This document shows positions 1-9,707 of a stretch of 64,000 nt of DNA, piece after piece. The notes beneath the pieces were generated by a model. That model was given only the letters and a program-made list of their open reading frames with translations. It did no database searches and was not told the DNA's origin. A program made the position numbers and the translations under genes. Every line of letters starts with the position of its first letter. Position 1 is the first letter of the stretch. The DNA comes from Acidianus hospitalis. GTDB lineage: Archaea > Thermoproteota > Thermoprotei_A > Sulfolobales > Sulfolobaceae. Where the stretch lies: assembly GCA_046533895.1 (NCBI GenBank), contig JAWDOK010000007.1, positions 5,545 through 69,544 on the forward strand, read 5' to 3'.

Positions 1-260
1 ATATAATCTAGAACTTCATCATTTTTAAGTAATTCTTCCACACTTGTCGTCACATTTACTATAAACCCTGGATCTGCTTTAGGGTTCCTAACTTTCCTAT
101 TTTTAACAAGTTCCTTAAGGTATTCATCAGTGTAAGAAATCCACTTTTTAATTACAGTCTCTATGTCGTCTCTATTTACTCCTAGCTTCTTAGCAATTTG
201 TTTTACCGGTCTATTCTCGCACCTCATTTGTGCTATTTTCTCCTCAATCTTGGGATTCAT
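1..260 (-). CDS. Partial helix-turn-helix protein, cut by window edge
   Basis: An open minus-strand frame starts with ATG at 260 and runs off the left edge after about 86 residues without a stop. Residues about 17-42 (RPVKQIAKKLGVNRDDIETV) look like a helix-turn-helix of the kind used to bind DNA. The rest that is visible is charged and has no motif I know. The start lies just 13 bases from the tRNA-Thr gene on the same strand, so the two may share transcription. The C-terminal part, and therefore the true family, is not visible. The function is unknown beyond likely DNA binding. Confidence 0.55.
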   Translation of the reverse strand, partial: MNPKIEEKIAQMRCENRPVKQIAKKLGVNRDDIETVIKKWISYTDEYLKELVKNRKVRNPKADPGFIVNVTTSVEELLKNDEVLDY

Positions 261-272
261 GACTTTCACTAA

Positions 273-363
<91 letters not shown>

Positions 364-457
364 TAAATTTTGGTTAATAACTTTAAAAGTTTATCAGCGC
401 AGTTAATGGCTTTAGTGGAGAAAGGCTTATTAGGTGAATGTAAAAAATAATAATTTA

Positions 458-528
458 GCCGGGTCGTCTAGCGGTCAAGGATGGCGGGCTTTGGCCCCGT
501 CGACCAGGGTTCGAATCCCTGCCCGGCT
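458..528 (+). tRNA. tRNA-Gln (TTG anticodon)
   Basis: The acceptor arms GCCGGGT and GCCCGGC pair, with a G-T at the last pair. The anticodon stem GCGGG/CCCGT encloses CTTTGGC, giving anticodon TTG for glutamine. The T arm is CAGGGTTCGAATCCCTG. There is no intron and CCA is not encoded. An open reading frame runs through this gene from 434, but the real protein gene begins downstream. Confidence 0.93.
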
Positions 529-544
529 ATACATTTTAAAGTGT

Positions 545-1318
545 ATGGGTAATATTTTATTGAGGTTAAAGATTTTGCCATTCTTTGGTATTTTTAAACG
601 AAACAAAGAGAAGGAGCATTACGCCTATGATGAACTCGGAGAATGGATAATAATTTCTGGAAATTCAAAATTAGGATTTTTATATTCAATAATTTCAAAA
701 ACCGTGTCCAAATTGGCAAAATATTATGATCTTTACATTTTACAGTTTCTTGAAGATTCAGAAATTAGGAATTTTTACACTATTAAAGCAATGGTATCAA
801 CTAGATCTCCTATAAAGGATTCTTTACTTTCTTCTAAGCTTTCTCAATCTCTTTCAAAACATGGTACATTAGGTCAAATAGATGTTGTAAAATTAAGATA
901 CTGCGGAATGAATTACTTGTTTTTCAAATTTAATATTCTTCTTAAGAAGAGTAAGAATGTCAAGGAAGACGTTAAGGTGCTTTTACCTCCTTTAGGAGTT
1001 AGCGCATCGGGAATTCCTTATTCAACTAAAGATCTTTTTAAGTCGATTTTTGAGTATAATTCTAACGCAGTTTGTCAATCTATTCTGGAGTTTAAGGATG
1101 ATAATACTGCAAGGATTTTAGCTAATTGTAGTGATTATGTAGATCTGGAGGGGATAAAGTATTCATTATCTTACTTTTCTAAAGATTTTAAGACAAGTGT
1201 TAGATCCTCTATTAGGTCTGTAGAAGTTGAGATTGAAGCTAAAGATTTTAATAAGCATGCACTGATTCCTTTACTTTGGAACAATTTTCTTGATATATAT
1301 TCATCATCATCTTGCTAA
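545..1318 (+). CDS. Hypothetical protein downstream of tRNA-Gln
   Basis: An intact 257-residue frame begins at ATG 545, only 17 bases after tRNA-Gln. The frame is open back to 434, but that part would translate the tRNA, so I choose the ATG at 545. The protein is basic at its N-terminus and mixed alpha/beta in character, with no signal peptide, clear membrane segment or metal-binding motif. It contains the stretch LLPPLGVSASGIPYSTKDL and ends in a serine-rich tail. I do not recognise the family. The short gap to the tRNA suggests it could be read from the tRNA promoter. Confidence 0.6.
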   Translation: MGNILLRLKILPFFGIFKRNKEKEHYAYDELGEWIIISGNSKLGFLYSIISKTVSKLAKYYDLYILQFLEDSEIRNFYTIKAMVSTRSPIKDSLLSSKLSQSLSKHGTLGQIDVVKLRYCGMNYLFFKFNILLKKSKNVKEDVKVLLPPLGVSASGIPYSTKDLFKSIFEYNSNAVCQSILEFKDDNTARILANCSDYVDLEGIKYSLSYFSKDFKTSVRSSIRSVEVEIEAKDFNKHALIPLLWNNFLDIYSSSSC

Positions 1319-1375
1319 ATTGTGAGGTTAGGATCTAGAGCATTTCCCTTATCTCTTCCTTATAACAGTTACTAA

Positions 1376-1388
1376 TTAAATATAAATT
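1376..1388 (+). promoter_or_regulatory. TATA box of the pgk-gap-usp operon
   Basis: The AT-rich element TTAAATATAAAT stands about 28 bases before the GTG at 1411. In Sulfolobales this spacing puts the transcript start at or next to the start codon, so the mRNA would be leaderless. This supports GTG 1411 as the true start of pgk, although that GTG is out of frame with the body of the gene. Confidence 0.6.
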
Positions 1389-1410
1389 TTGAGCTTTCGA
1401 ATTATTCTTG

Positions 1411-2668
1411 GTGAATACTTCTGATAAAGGTAAACGATCTCGAAATTCCTACTCTCGACGATATTAGCTTTTCTGGTAATAAGCTTTTAGTAAGAATTGA
1501 TATTAACTCCCCAGTAGACCCAAAGACCGGTAAGTTAATTGACGATTCACGTATTAAAGCTTATAATGAAACTATAAAGGAGTTGGTAAATAAAGGGAAT
1601 TCCTTAGTTTTAATTTCACATCAAGGCAGACCTGGAGATAGTGATTTTATTTCGCTTGAAGAGCACGCTGAGCTTTTGAGCAAAAACTTGGATATGAACG
1701 TAGAATTCGTGGAAGACGTAATGGGACCTTACGCTAGAGAGAGAATAAAAAATATGAAGAGCGGTGAAATAATTCTTTTAGATAACGTGAGATTCGTTTC
1801 TGAAGAGCTTATAGAAGCTCCGCCTATCCAACATGCTAAAAGCTATTTAGTTAAAAGGCTATCCCCTCTTTTTGACGGTTATGTTAATGACGCTTTTGCA
1901 ACAGCTCACAGAAGTCAGGCTAGTATAGTAGGCTTTCCAATGGTTTTAAAATCCACAGCCGGCAGGGTAATGGAAAAAGAAGTCTCGGCCTTGGCAAAGA
2001 TTTTTAACGCTGACGAATTTCCTAAAGTTTTTGTCTTAGGTGGAGGTAAGGTTCTAGACAGTATAAGAATAATAGAGAATCTAGTAAAAAGGAGGTTAGC
2101 TGACAGAATTCTAACCGGTGGTTTAATCGCGGAACTTTTTGCGGTTGCCAAAGGTTTGGATTTAGGTAAAGAAAATATGCAGATATTGGAAAAGAAGGGG
2201 CTTATATCCTTAATTCCTAGGGCTAGGAAAATCCTTCTCTCTGGCGGCCCAATAGAAATTCCAGTAGACTTTAAGGTAGAGAAAGAAGGAGGAAAAGTCG
2301 CTGAGGAACCTAGTAATAAGGTTACTGGAGTAATAAAAGATATAGGGAGCACAACTGTGGGTATTTATTCATCATTTATAAAGGATGCAAAGGTAATAGT
2401 GATGAGGGGTCCAATGGGAGTAATAGAAGACGAAAGGTTTAGGGAAGGTAGTAAGAAATTACTTGATAGTGCGTTAGAAAGCCAAGGTTATCTTATAATA
2501 GGTGGAGGGCATATGATAAGCATGCTTGGCGGTAGTTCGGAAATAAATTCAAGCAAAGTTCACGTTTCAACTGGTGGTGGTGCATTGCTTTTATTTTTAG
2601 CTGGCGAAAGATTACCTGCACTCGAGGCTTTAGATCTTTCCTATAAAGAGGTGGTGAAGAAGAAATGA
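1411..2668 (+). CDS. pgk: Phosphoglycerate kinase, apparent +1 frame break near start
   Basis: Phosphoglycerate kinase interconverts 1,3-bisphosphoglycerate plus ADP and 3-phosphoglycerate plus ATP in the cytoplasmic glycolysis/gluconeogenesis route. Family marks include VRIDINSPVDP near the N-terminus (substrate-binding arginine region), VNDAFATAHRSQAS, LGGGKVLDS and a late GGGHMISMLGG where many homologues have GGGDT. The conserved frame is open from 1415, but no ATG, GTG or TTG occurs in it before TTG 1583, which would remove the substrate-binding N-terminus. The GTG at 1411, well placed behind a TATA box, reads MNTSD-K and hits a stop unless one base in AAAGG (1426-1430) is skipped, which gives MNTSDKVNDLEIP. 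With that repair the enzyme has about 418 residues, the usual length. The stop overlaps the gap start (ATGA). Confidence 0.88.
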
Positions 2669-3687
2669 TTAAAGTAGCATTAAATGGTTATGGAACTATT
2701 GGGAAAAGAGTGGCTAACGCAATTATGTTACAACCCGATATGAAGTTAATAGGCATTGCAAAAACTTCGCCTAATTATGAGGCATTTATAGCACAAAAAA
2801 TGGGTATAAATATCTTCGTTCCTCAGGAATCAATTAAATCCTTTGATGAGGCAGGGATAAAAGTTGCGGGAAATATAGAGGATATGATAAAAGAGGCTGA
2901 TATTGTAGTTGATGCTACTCCTAATGGAGTCGGTGCTCAATATAAGGAACTTTATCAAAAATTTAGTAAAAATGCGATATTTCAAGGAGGAGAAAAAGCT
3001 AACGTTGCAGATGTTTCTTTCTCCTCTCTTTGTAATTATAATGAAGCTATAGGAAAGAAATACATAAGAGTGGTGTCCTGTAATACTACTGCGTTACTTA
3101 GAACTATATGCACTTTAAACAAACTAAATAAAGTCGAAAAAGTTAGGGCTACAATAGTTAGAAGGGCCGCAGATCCTAAAGAGGTTAAAAAGGGTCCTAT
3201 AAACGCTTTAGTACCGGACCCTGCTTCAGTCCCTAGTCATCACGCTAAGGACGTTAATAGCGTGCTTAAAGATCTGGATATAATCACAATGGCAGTTATT
3301 GCTCCAACAACATATATGCACATGCATTTACTTAACGTAACTCTTAAGTCTCAAGTAAGTAAAGAGGACGTCATAAATCAGTTTTTGAATACAAATAGGT
3401 TTCTGCTTGTAAGAGGTAAATCAAAAGTTAATTCTACTGCGGAAATTATTGAGGTTGCAAGAGATTTAGGTAGAATAAGGAATGATATTCCGGAAGTAGT
3501 AATATTTGAGGATTCAATTTATACTATGGGTAATGAAGTATTTTTAATGTACGCGGTTCATCAAGAGTCTATAGTAGTTCCTGAGAACATCGATGCAATA
3601 AGGGCTTCGTTAAATTTGGCCAGTGCAGAAGACTCGATAAAAATAACAAATACTAGTCTAAATATAGGTAAAGGGTATCTTATATGA
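2665..3687 (+). CDS. gap: Archaeal type II glyceraldehyde-3-phosphate dehydrogenase
   Basis: This 340-residue enzyme oxidises and phosphorylates glyceraldehyde 3-phosphate to 1,3-bisphosphoglycerate with NAD(P); in hyperthermophilic archaea it usually serves gluconeogenesis. The N-terminal Rossmann motif is NGYGTIGKRVA. The active-site cysteine is Cys139 in VVSCNTTALLR, and HHAKDVNSV follows in the catalytic domain. Length matches the archaeal family. Its ATG overlaps the pgk stop codon by four bases, so the two consecutive enzymes are probably translationally coupled, and it overlaps the downstream stress-protein gene the same way. Confidence 0.96.
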   Translation: MIKVALNGYGTIGKRVANAIMLQPDMKLIGIAKTSPNYEAFIAQKMGINIFVPQESIKSFDEAGIKVAGNIEDMIKEADIVVDATPNGVGAQYKELYQKFSKNAIFQGGEKANVADVSFSSLCNYNEAIGKKYIRVVSCNTTALLRTICTLNKLNKVEKVRATIVRRAADPKEVKKGPINALVPDPASVPSHHAKDVNSVLKDLDIITMAVIAPTTYMHMHLLNVTLKSQVSKEDVINQFLNTNRFLLVRGKSKVNSTAEIIEVARDLGRIRNDIPEVVIFEDSIYTMGNEVFLMYAVHQESIVVPENIDAIRASLNLASAEDSIKITNTSLNIGKGYLI

Positions 3688-4091
3688 GCTCTCCGACATA
3701 TACCGTAAGTTTATGGTTTAGAAGAATCTTAGTTCCCGTGGATGGATCAGAAAATAGTATGAGAGCTTTAGAATTGGCAACAGATTTTAGCCTTAGATAT
3801 GGTTCTAAAGTTACAGTAATTCACGTATGTAACACTTGTGAGGAAGCCGAGCATGTTAAGAAAAAAGTTGAGGAAAGGATAGGAGATAAAATAGATTATG
3901 ATTTTAAAATAATAAAAATGTCTAATGACAGTAGTGTTCCTAATGAGATCTTAAAAGTGATAAATGAGGACACTTTTGATGCAGTAATCATGGGTTCTAG
4001 AGGTACTTCAGTCAACAGTGATATAAATATAGGATCAACAGTGTTATCTGTTGCAGCAAATGCTTCAATAACTGTTATAATTGTTAGATAA
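3684..4091 (+). CDS. Universal stress protein (UspA family)
   Basis: A single 135-residue Usp domain. RRILVPVDGSENSMRALELA is the typical first strand and helix, and the C-terminal GSRGTSVNSDINIGST fits the nucleotide-binding pattern G-x2-G-x9-G(S/T), so this copy probably binds ATP. The start codon overlaps the end of gap, making it the third gene of the glycolytic operon. Its exact role is unknown; family members are small cytoplasmic nucleotide-binding proteins often linked to stress or energy state. It ends 8 bases inside the convergent glyA gene. Confidence 0.88.
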   Translation: MSSPTYTVSLWFRRILVPVDGSENSMRALELATDFSLRYGSKVTVIHVCNTCEEAEHVKKKVEERIGDKIDYDFKIIKMSNDSSVPNEILKVINEDTFDAVIMGSRGTSVNSDINIGSTVLSVAANASITVIIVR

Positions 4092-5379
4092 TCATTGGAA
4101 TACTCTTGCTGGAGTAACTTGATAGGTCAACGTTAAATGTGTATTTTACTTCAAGGAATCTCTTTCTTAGTTCTATTACTTCTTTCCTGACTTCTTTAGG
4201 ATCTTTACCATCTATTGCCACTTTCTTCATTAATTCGGCAATTTCGTCCATTTCGTCTTCTCTCATTCCATATCTAGTCATTTCTTGTACTCCTATTCTT
4301 AATCCGCTAGGATTACTGACAGTTTCTGGAGTGTCACAAGGCAATAAGTTTTTATTTACTATTATATTGGCCTCCTCTAGCAATTTGGCTATTTTAGCCC
4401 CTCCACCCAGTTCTCTAACGTTAACTGCAACTTGGTGGCTTTTAGTGTATCCTAAGTGTTCTCCTACTACCTTAAATCCTCTCTCCGCTAAAGCCTCTGC
4501 AAGTTTTTTCGCATTCTTAGTTATTTGTGAAGCGTAATCTTTACCGAAGTATTTCATTTCTATTAAAGTAACGGCAGTTGCTGGCAGTCTGTGTAAATGA
4601 TGATTACTTACAAACCATGGAAAGATTGTTCTTGATATTTCTTTGAACAGCTCATCATCATTTGATAGTATAGAACCTCCTTGAGGTCCAGGAAAAGTCT
4701 TATGAGTGGAGGTCGTCATTACATCTGCTCCTTCATCTAGTGGATTACTCCAAGCTTTACCAACTATTAATCCGTAAACGTGAGCAGCGTCATAAACTAG
4801 TTTTGCCCCGACTGCATGAACGTGAGGAGCAAGCTCTTTTGTAGGATGAGGGAATAAATATAAGCTTCCTCCAAGAACTACGAATTTTGGTTTAACCTCT
4901 TCTATCATTTTAATAGCCTTATCTACATCAACGTTTATGTTTTCTTTATCAAAAGGCATTTCTATATGTTGTATTCCTAGTGCTCCTAAAGTTCCGAACT
5001 TTGTGTGACTTACGTGAGAGCCTGCCTGAACTGGAGCTATTAATGCCTTATCTCCAGGGTTTGCTAAAATTCTGAATACTGCAGCGTTGGCTATTGTTCC
5101 ACTTATTGGCCTTAGGTCGGAGTTTTTAGCCGGAGTTACTTCGTTCATTAATTCTATTGCTAGGCTCTCTATTTCGTCAACATATTTTGTACCTTGATAA
5201 AACCTCTTGTAAGGCTTACCTTCAGCGTATCTTGACATGAAATCGCTCATATATACTGCCTCTGCTAGTGGGCTCATCACGTTCTCTGACGCTATCAGAT
5301 TTATTGTTTCAGTTCTTCTCCACGTATTTTGTTCTTTAGTTAATTGAATAACTTTCGTTAACTCTTCGGGCAATTCCAT
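4084..5379 (-). CDS. glyA: Serine hydroxymethyltransferase
   Basis: This pyridoxal-phosphate enzyme interconverts serine and glycine while moving a one-carbon unit to a pterin carrier, which in Sulfolobales is a modified folate. It has 431 residues, as usual for the archaeal form. The PLP lysine lies in TTSTHKTFPGPQGG at about residue 227, the cofactor aspartate/histidine region is VYDAAHVYGL, and RTETINLIASEN is the conserved N-terminal strand. It is transcribed toward the pgk-gap-usp operon and overlaps it tail to tail by 8 bases. The hmgA gene ends 27 bases upstream on the same strand. Confidence 0.95.
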   Translation of the reverse strand: MELPEELTKVIQLTKEQNTWRRTETINLIASENVMSPLAEAVYMSDFMSRYAEGKPYKRFYQGTKYVDEIESLAIELMNEVTPAKNSDLRPISGTIANAAVFRILANPGDKALIAPVQAGSHVSHTKFGTLGALGIQHIEMPFDKENINVDVDKAIKMIEEVKPKFVVLGGSLYLFPHPTKELAPHVHAVGAKLVYDAAHVYGLIVGKAWSNPLDEGADVMTTSTHKTFPGPQGGSILSNDDELFKEISRTIFPWFVSNHHLHRLPATAVTLIEMKYFGKDYASQITKNAKKLAEALAERGFKVVGEHLGYTKSHQVAVNVRELGGGAKIAKLLEEANIIVNKNLLPCDTPETVSNPSGLRIGVQEMTRYGMREDEMDEIAELMKKVAIDGKDPKEVRKEVIELRKRFLEVKYTFNVDLSSYSSKSIPMII

Positions 5380-5405
5380 GGCTTATAGTTTCACAAAAGA
5401 GAAAA

Positions 5406-6635
5406 TTAAGCTTTTATGCCCCTACCTAACATCTTGTGAGCTCTGCCTAACTCCTTATTACTAAGTGCTGAAAGCAGATTTAATTCTCCTGCCAGCACTG
5501 TTGATGCAATTATTTCAGCAAATTTTTTGACATTACTCCCTGGTGGATTTCCTCCACCAGCAACCCCCATGATTGATAATGCTTCTCTTTGAGTAGGTAG
5601 TCTTGTTCCTCCACCGACAGTTCCCACTTCAAGTGATGGCAAAGTCACGCTTATATAAAGATCTTCTCCTCTAACTTCAGTCCAAGTATATCCACTACTG
5701 CTTTCTACTACTTGCGCCATATCTTGCCCTGTAGCAAGAAAAATTGCGGCAATTATGTTAGCAAAATGCGCATTAAATTGATAAACATTTCCTGCTCTTG
5801 CACTTCCTAACAAGTTTTTCCTTAAATTTACTTCATGTATTGCTTCAGCCGTAGTGTGAAGAACTTCCTTAAGTATTGTTGAAGGTATTAAAGTTTCGGC
5901 AATAACAGTTTTGCCTCTACCAAAAATTGAGTTAACCATTGATTGCTTTTTGTCACTACACATATTTCCGCTAACTGCAATGCATTTTGCTTCGGTAAAC
6001 TCGCTTTCTATAAAATTGCAAATTGCCTCAGAGGCTATAGTAGCCATGTTCATGCCCATAGCATCTCCTGTCTCAAATACGAATCTTAACCATACATTAT
6101 TTCCTAAAACAAAAGGTTGTATTTCTTTCAATTTTCCGTGAGAAGTAGTTGATTCTGCTACTTCCTTTATTTTATCTAAATTTTTATTTATCCACTGCAA
6201 AAAATTTACCACGCTGTCTATATTAGGTAATTTAAATACTGGTGCTCTAGCCATACCGTCAAAAATTATCTTAACTTTAGCTCCTCCAGCCTTTGTAATT
6301 GCCTTACAACCTCTATTTACGCTAGCGATTAACGCTCCTTCGGTAGTTGCGAGCGGAACGTAAAAATTACCCTTAGCATAATCTCCATTAACTTTTAAAG
6401 GGCCTACTATGCCGACTGGTATTTGTATTCCACCTATTACATTTTCTGCATTTCTATTTTTTATCTCAGAATAGTCTAAAATTGTTGAACCTATGGAAGG
6501 TAAACTTATGCCAAGAATTTTTTCTAATGCAAGCCTTCTTGCAACCATTGCAGCATTTGCTTCCAAAAAATTATCAATTTCATGAAGCTCTATTTCCCCT
6601 TTAACAGCTTTTTCTACTATCTCATCTATGTTCAT
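5406..6635 (-). CDS. hmgA: 3-hydroxy-3-methylglutaryl-CoA reductase
   Basis: This enzyme reduces HMG-CoA to mevalonate with NAD(P)H, the committed step toward isoprenoid ether lipids. The 409-residue protein shows TTEGALIASVNRGCKAI (substrate loop with the catalytic Glu), ETGDAMGMNMAT (dinucleotide motif) and GTVGGGTRLPTQ near the C-terminus, all class I features. It lacks the membrane anchor of animal enzymes. Its start overlaps the end of the DUF35 gene by 14 bases, and it is the last gene of the four-gene mevalonate operon. Confidence 0.96.
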   Translation of the reverse strand: MNIDEIVEKAVKGEIELHEIDNFLEANAAMVARRLALEKILGISLPSIGSTILDYSEIKNRNAENVIGGIQIPVGIVGPLKVNGDYAKGNFYVPLATTEGALIASVNRGCKAITKAGGAKVKIIFDGMARAPVFKLPNIDSVVNFLQWINKNLDKIKEVAESTTSHGKLKEIQPFVLGNNVWLRFVFETGDAMGMNMATIASEAICNFIESEFTEAKCIAVSGNMCSDKKQSMVNSIFGRGKTVIAETLIPSTILKEVLHTTAEAIHEVNLRKNLLGSARAGNVYQFNAHFANIIAAIFLATGQDMAQVVESSSGYTWTEVRGEDLYISVTLPSLEVGTVGGGTRLPTQREALSIMGVAGGGNPPGSNVKKFAEIIASTVLAGELNLLSALSNKELGRAHKMLGRGIKA

Positions 6636-7029
6636 CTTCTACCAGCCTAAATTTTATACCGTATTCTATCAAGCCATTACTTGAGTCTGCCTTTAACCTC
6701 CTTATGACCGCTTCTACTCTAGAGTTATCTTTAATTTCGCCAGTAATGTCTGTTAATGGGGCTACAATTTCAATGCCTTCATCTAATCTTATCAAACCTA
6801 CGTACTCTGGAGATGTTTTTTCAAAGCCTGGTCTAGTTTGATATGATACAGTATATGAAATTAGAGTTCCACGTCCGCTTAATTTTACTTTAGAGACGCT
6901 TGTAGAACCGCATTTATTACATATTTCTCTGTAAGGGAAGAATAGATTACCGCATTTATTGCACTTGCCTGCGATTAATGAATATAGGCTCTCCTTATTT
7001 CTCCAAACTTGTGCAGGAAACACTTTCAT
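6622..7029 (-). CDS. DUF35 zinc-ribbon/OB-fold protein of the mevalonate complex
   Basis: A 135-residue protein with an N-terminal rubredoxin-like zinc ribbon (GKCNKCGNLFFPYREICNKC, two CxxC knuckles) followed by an OB-fold domain. In methanogens, proteins of this family bridge acetoacetyl-CoA thiolase and HMG-CoA synthase so that acetoacetyl-CoA passes between them. The gene order here (HMG-CoA synthase, thiolase-like, DUF35, HMG-CoA reductase) supports the same scaffold role. It begins 3 bases after the thiolase-like gene and overlaps hmgA by 14 bases. That it binds these partners in this organism is inferred from family and order. Confidence 0.88.
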   Translation of the reverse strand: MKVFPAQVWRNKESLYSLIAGKCNKCGNLFFPYREICNKCGSTSVSKVKLSGRGTLISYTVSYQTRPGFEKTSPEYVGLIRLDEGIEIVAPLTDITGEIKDNSRVEAVIRRLKADSSNGLIEYGIKFRLVEDEHR

Positions 7030-7032
7030 TTT

Positions 7033-8099
7033 TTAACACCTCTTTAATCCAATTACGTAAGCTGAAGTACCTAAATCGTCCGTTGATATTATCACTCCTT
7101 TTTCGCCTTGTGCCCTCTTGCCTGGGAAAGAACCTGCTAATTGCATGAAAGATTCTGCAAGTTGATAAATTCCAGTAGCTCCACCTGGGTATCCTCTAGA
7201 TTTTAAACCACCGCTATAATTCACTTGAATTGAGTCTAGCATATTCAAAGATTTGCCCTTTTCGAAGCCTATCTCTTCTAAGATTAGTGCTGCATTAATG
7301 CTATAAGAATCGTGAATTTCCATGAAATCTGCTTTGTATTCACTAAATTGTGAATAGGCTTGTCTTACTGCAGGCATACTCAGCGTTGTAAATTCTGAAA
7401 CTGCTGATGAAACGCCGGTTATTTTTACTTTAATCTCCGGTTTAAACTCCTCATTAGTAAGCAATACTGCCGCTGCGCCGTCTGCTCTTGGTGAAGTATC
7501 GAATAGTCTAAGAGGTTCAGAAATAATTTGTGATTCCTCTATAGTTTTCTTATCTACTTGGAATTTTAAATAAGCAAAAGGATTTTCTGAACCGTATTTA
7601 TGCATTGCTAAAGGCCATTGGGTGAAATAATCGTAATCTACACCGTAAGTCTTCATGTATTGTTTCATTTGTAACGCTGCAAATGACTGTAAAGTTAGTC
7701 CTTCTCTATATCCAAATTTTTCGTCTAAATTCTCTGCAGTTATTTCGTTGAGATAGCTAGTAGGAAAGTCACCCATTTTTTCTACGCCTATTAATAATAC
7801 AGACTTAACTAACCCAGATTTTATCATGTAATAAGCCGTCTCTATTGCAGCACCGCCGCTGGCATCTCCATTTTCTATTCTGGTTGTGAATCCTGAAAAA
7901 CCTAACATGCTGGAAACCTTACTAGCTAAAAGGACTTGATTAACTGTAGTCTCCGAATAAGCATTTGCTAAAATTATTGCGTCTGGCTTTATTTGAGAGT
8001 TAAACTTACTCATTACCTCTGCTACTAAGTCTACTAAGTTTTTCTCATAATACCTATCTATTTTTATCATTGAAGAATCATAAACTAAGACGTCTGTCA

Positions 8100-8100
<1 letters not shown>
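7033..8100 (-). CDS. Thiolase-family protein lacking catalytic cysteines
   Basis: The 355-residue protein has the thiolase fold and sits where acetoacetyl-CoA thiolase is expected, between HMG-CoA synthase and DUF35. Active thiolases have a nucleophilic Cys in a motif like EAACASGG; here it is ENGDASGG with Asp79 at that place. The GHPxGATG motif is GYPGGATG, so the conserved His is Tyr, and the late second Cys region reads DDLGTSAY. HDSYS keeps one conserved His. The only cysteine in the whole protein is the last residue. It therefore looks like a non-catalytic partner of the complex or an enzyme with changed chemistry. The start overlaps the HMG-CoA synthase stop by one base. Confidence 0.85.
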
Positions 8101-9146
<1,046 letters not shown>

Positions 9147-9163
9147 CTTAATAACTCCTCTTT

Positions 9164-9176
9164 GTATTTTTTAAAG
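9164..9176 (-). promoter_or_regulatory. TATA box of the mevalonate operon
   Basis: On the minus strand this reads CTTTAAAAAATAC, centred about 24 bases before the HMG-CoA synthase ATG at 9146. That distance predicts a leaderless transcript. The repeat cluster at 9182-9215 directly abuts it upstream. Confidence 0.5.
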
Positions 9177-9181
9177 ATTTT

Positions 9182-9215
9182 CTATTGTCGATAGACCTAA
9201 TAGACTATTGTCTAT
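9182..9215. promoter_or_regulatory. Repeat cluster, possible operator of the mevalonate operon
   Basis: The 34 bases contain CTATTGTC twice (9182-9189 and 9205-9212), ATAGAC twice (9191-9196 and 9200-9205), and GTCTAT, the reverse complement of ATAGAC, at 9210-9215. AGAC-TATT-GTCT forms a small palindrome. The cluster sits immediately upstream of the TATA box of the HMG-CoA synthase gene, where archaeal activators and repressors commonly bind. No regulator is identified; the function is inferred from position and symmetry. Confidence 0.4.
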
Positions 9216-9283
9216 AAAAAAGTAAAGTATGAAGACAAGGAAAAAGAAAGAATTAATTAAAAGAGAAAAAAGAAAGAGAGGGT

Positions 9284-9670
9284 TTAATCGGAGCTTCTAT
9301 CTGCATAAAATACCTGGTATCTTCTTGGTTTTAACGCCTTTACAATGTAATCAAAAGCAGCTTGCGGGTCACTTTGCTCTCCGCAAGTATAAACGTCAAG
9401 TGTGGCGTAATTATATTCATTCCATGTGTGAAGTGCTATATGACTTTCTTCCACTAAAGCTAGTACGGAAACCCCACCTTTTTTGCCTCCAAATGACCAA
9501 GACTTTGCTTCTACTAATTTCATGTTTGCTATCTTTACTGCCTCTAGAACTAACTTTTCTAGATATTCTCTGTCAGTAAGTAATTTAGGATCTATATCGT
9601 ATAGGTTTCCGAATACATGCTTTCCTACAATTTTATCTTCAGAAGATTTGAGAACGAGTCTCTCTTCCAT
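9284..9670 (-). CDS. AdoMet-decarboxylase-fold proenzyme, probably arginine decarboxylase
   Basis: The 128-residue protein belongs to the pyruvoyl S-adenosylmethionine decarboxylase family, whose members cut themselves at a serine to create the pyruvoyl cofactor. The cut site is in EESHIALHTWNEY and the conserved cysteine in DVYTCG. Crenarchaea have two paralogues of this fold, one acting on AdoMet and one on arginine, both for polyamine synthesis. The N-terminal extension and the segment AKSWSFGGKKGGVSV make me favour the arginine form, from memory of Sulfolobales proteins. AdoMet decarboxylase remains possible. GGAGGG about 16 bases upstream could help translation. The upstream TATA region is an 18-bp palindrome. 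Confidence 0.82.
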   Translation of the reverse strand: MEERLVLKSSEDKIVGKHVFGNLYDIDPKLLTDREYLEKLVLEAVKIANMKLVEAKSWSFGGKKGGVSVLALVEESHIALHTWNEYNYATLDVYTCGEQSDPQAAFDYIVKALKPRRYQVFYADRSSD

Positions 9671-9707
9671 TTCCTGTTCTATTACCCTCCACGTTTACAT
9701 GAATAAT

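Noticed and set aside
434..544. Reading frame upstream of the hypothetical gene at 545
   Set aside because: It translates through the tRNA-Gln gene, so the protein start is placed at ATG 545.
1915..2352. Minus-strand open frame inside pgk
   Set aside because: It is opposite conserved pgk sequence and has no promoter or family features.
9229..9579. Plus-strand frame opposite the decarboxylase gene
   Set aside because: Antisense to a clear family protein; no motif of its own.
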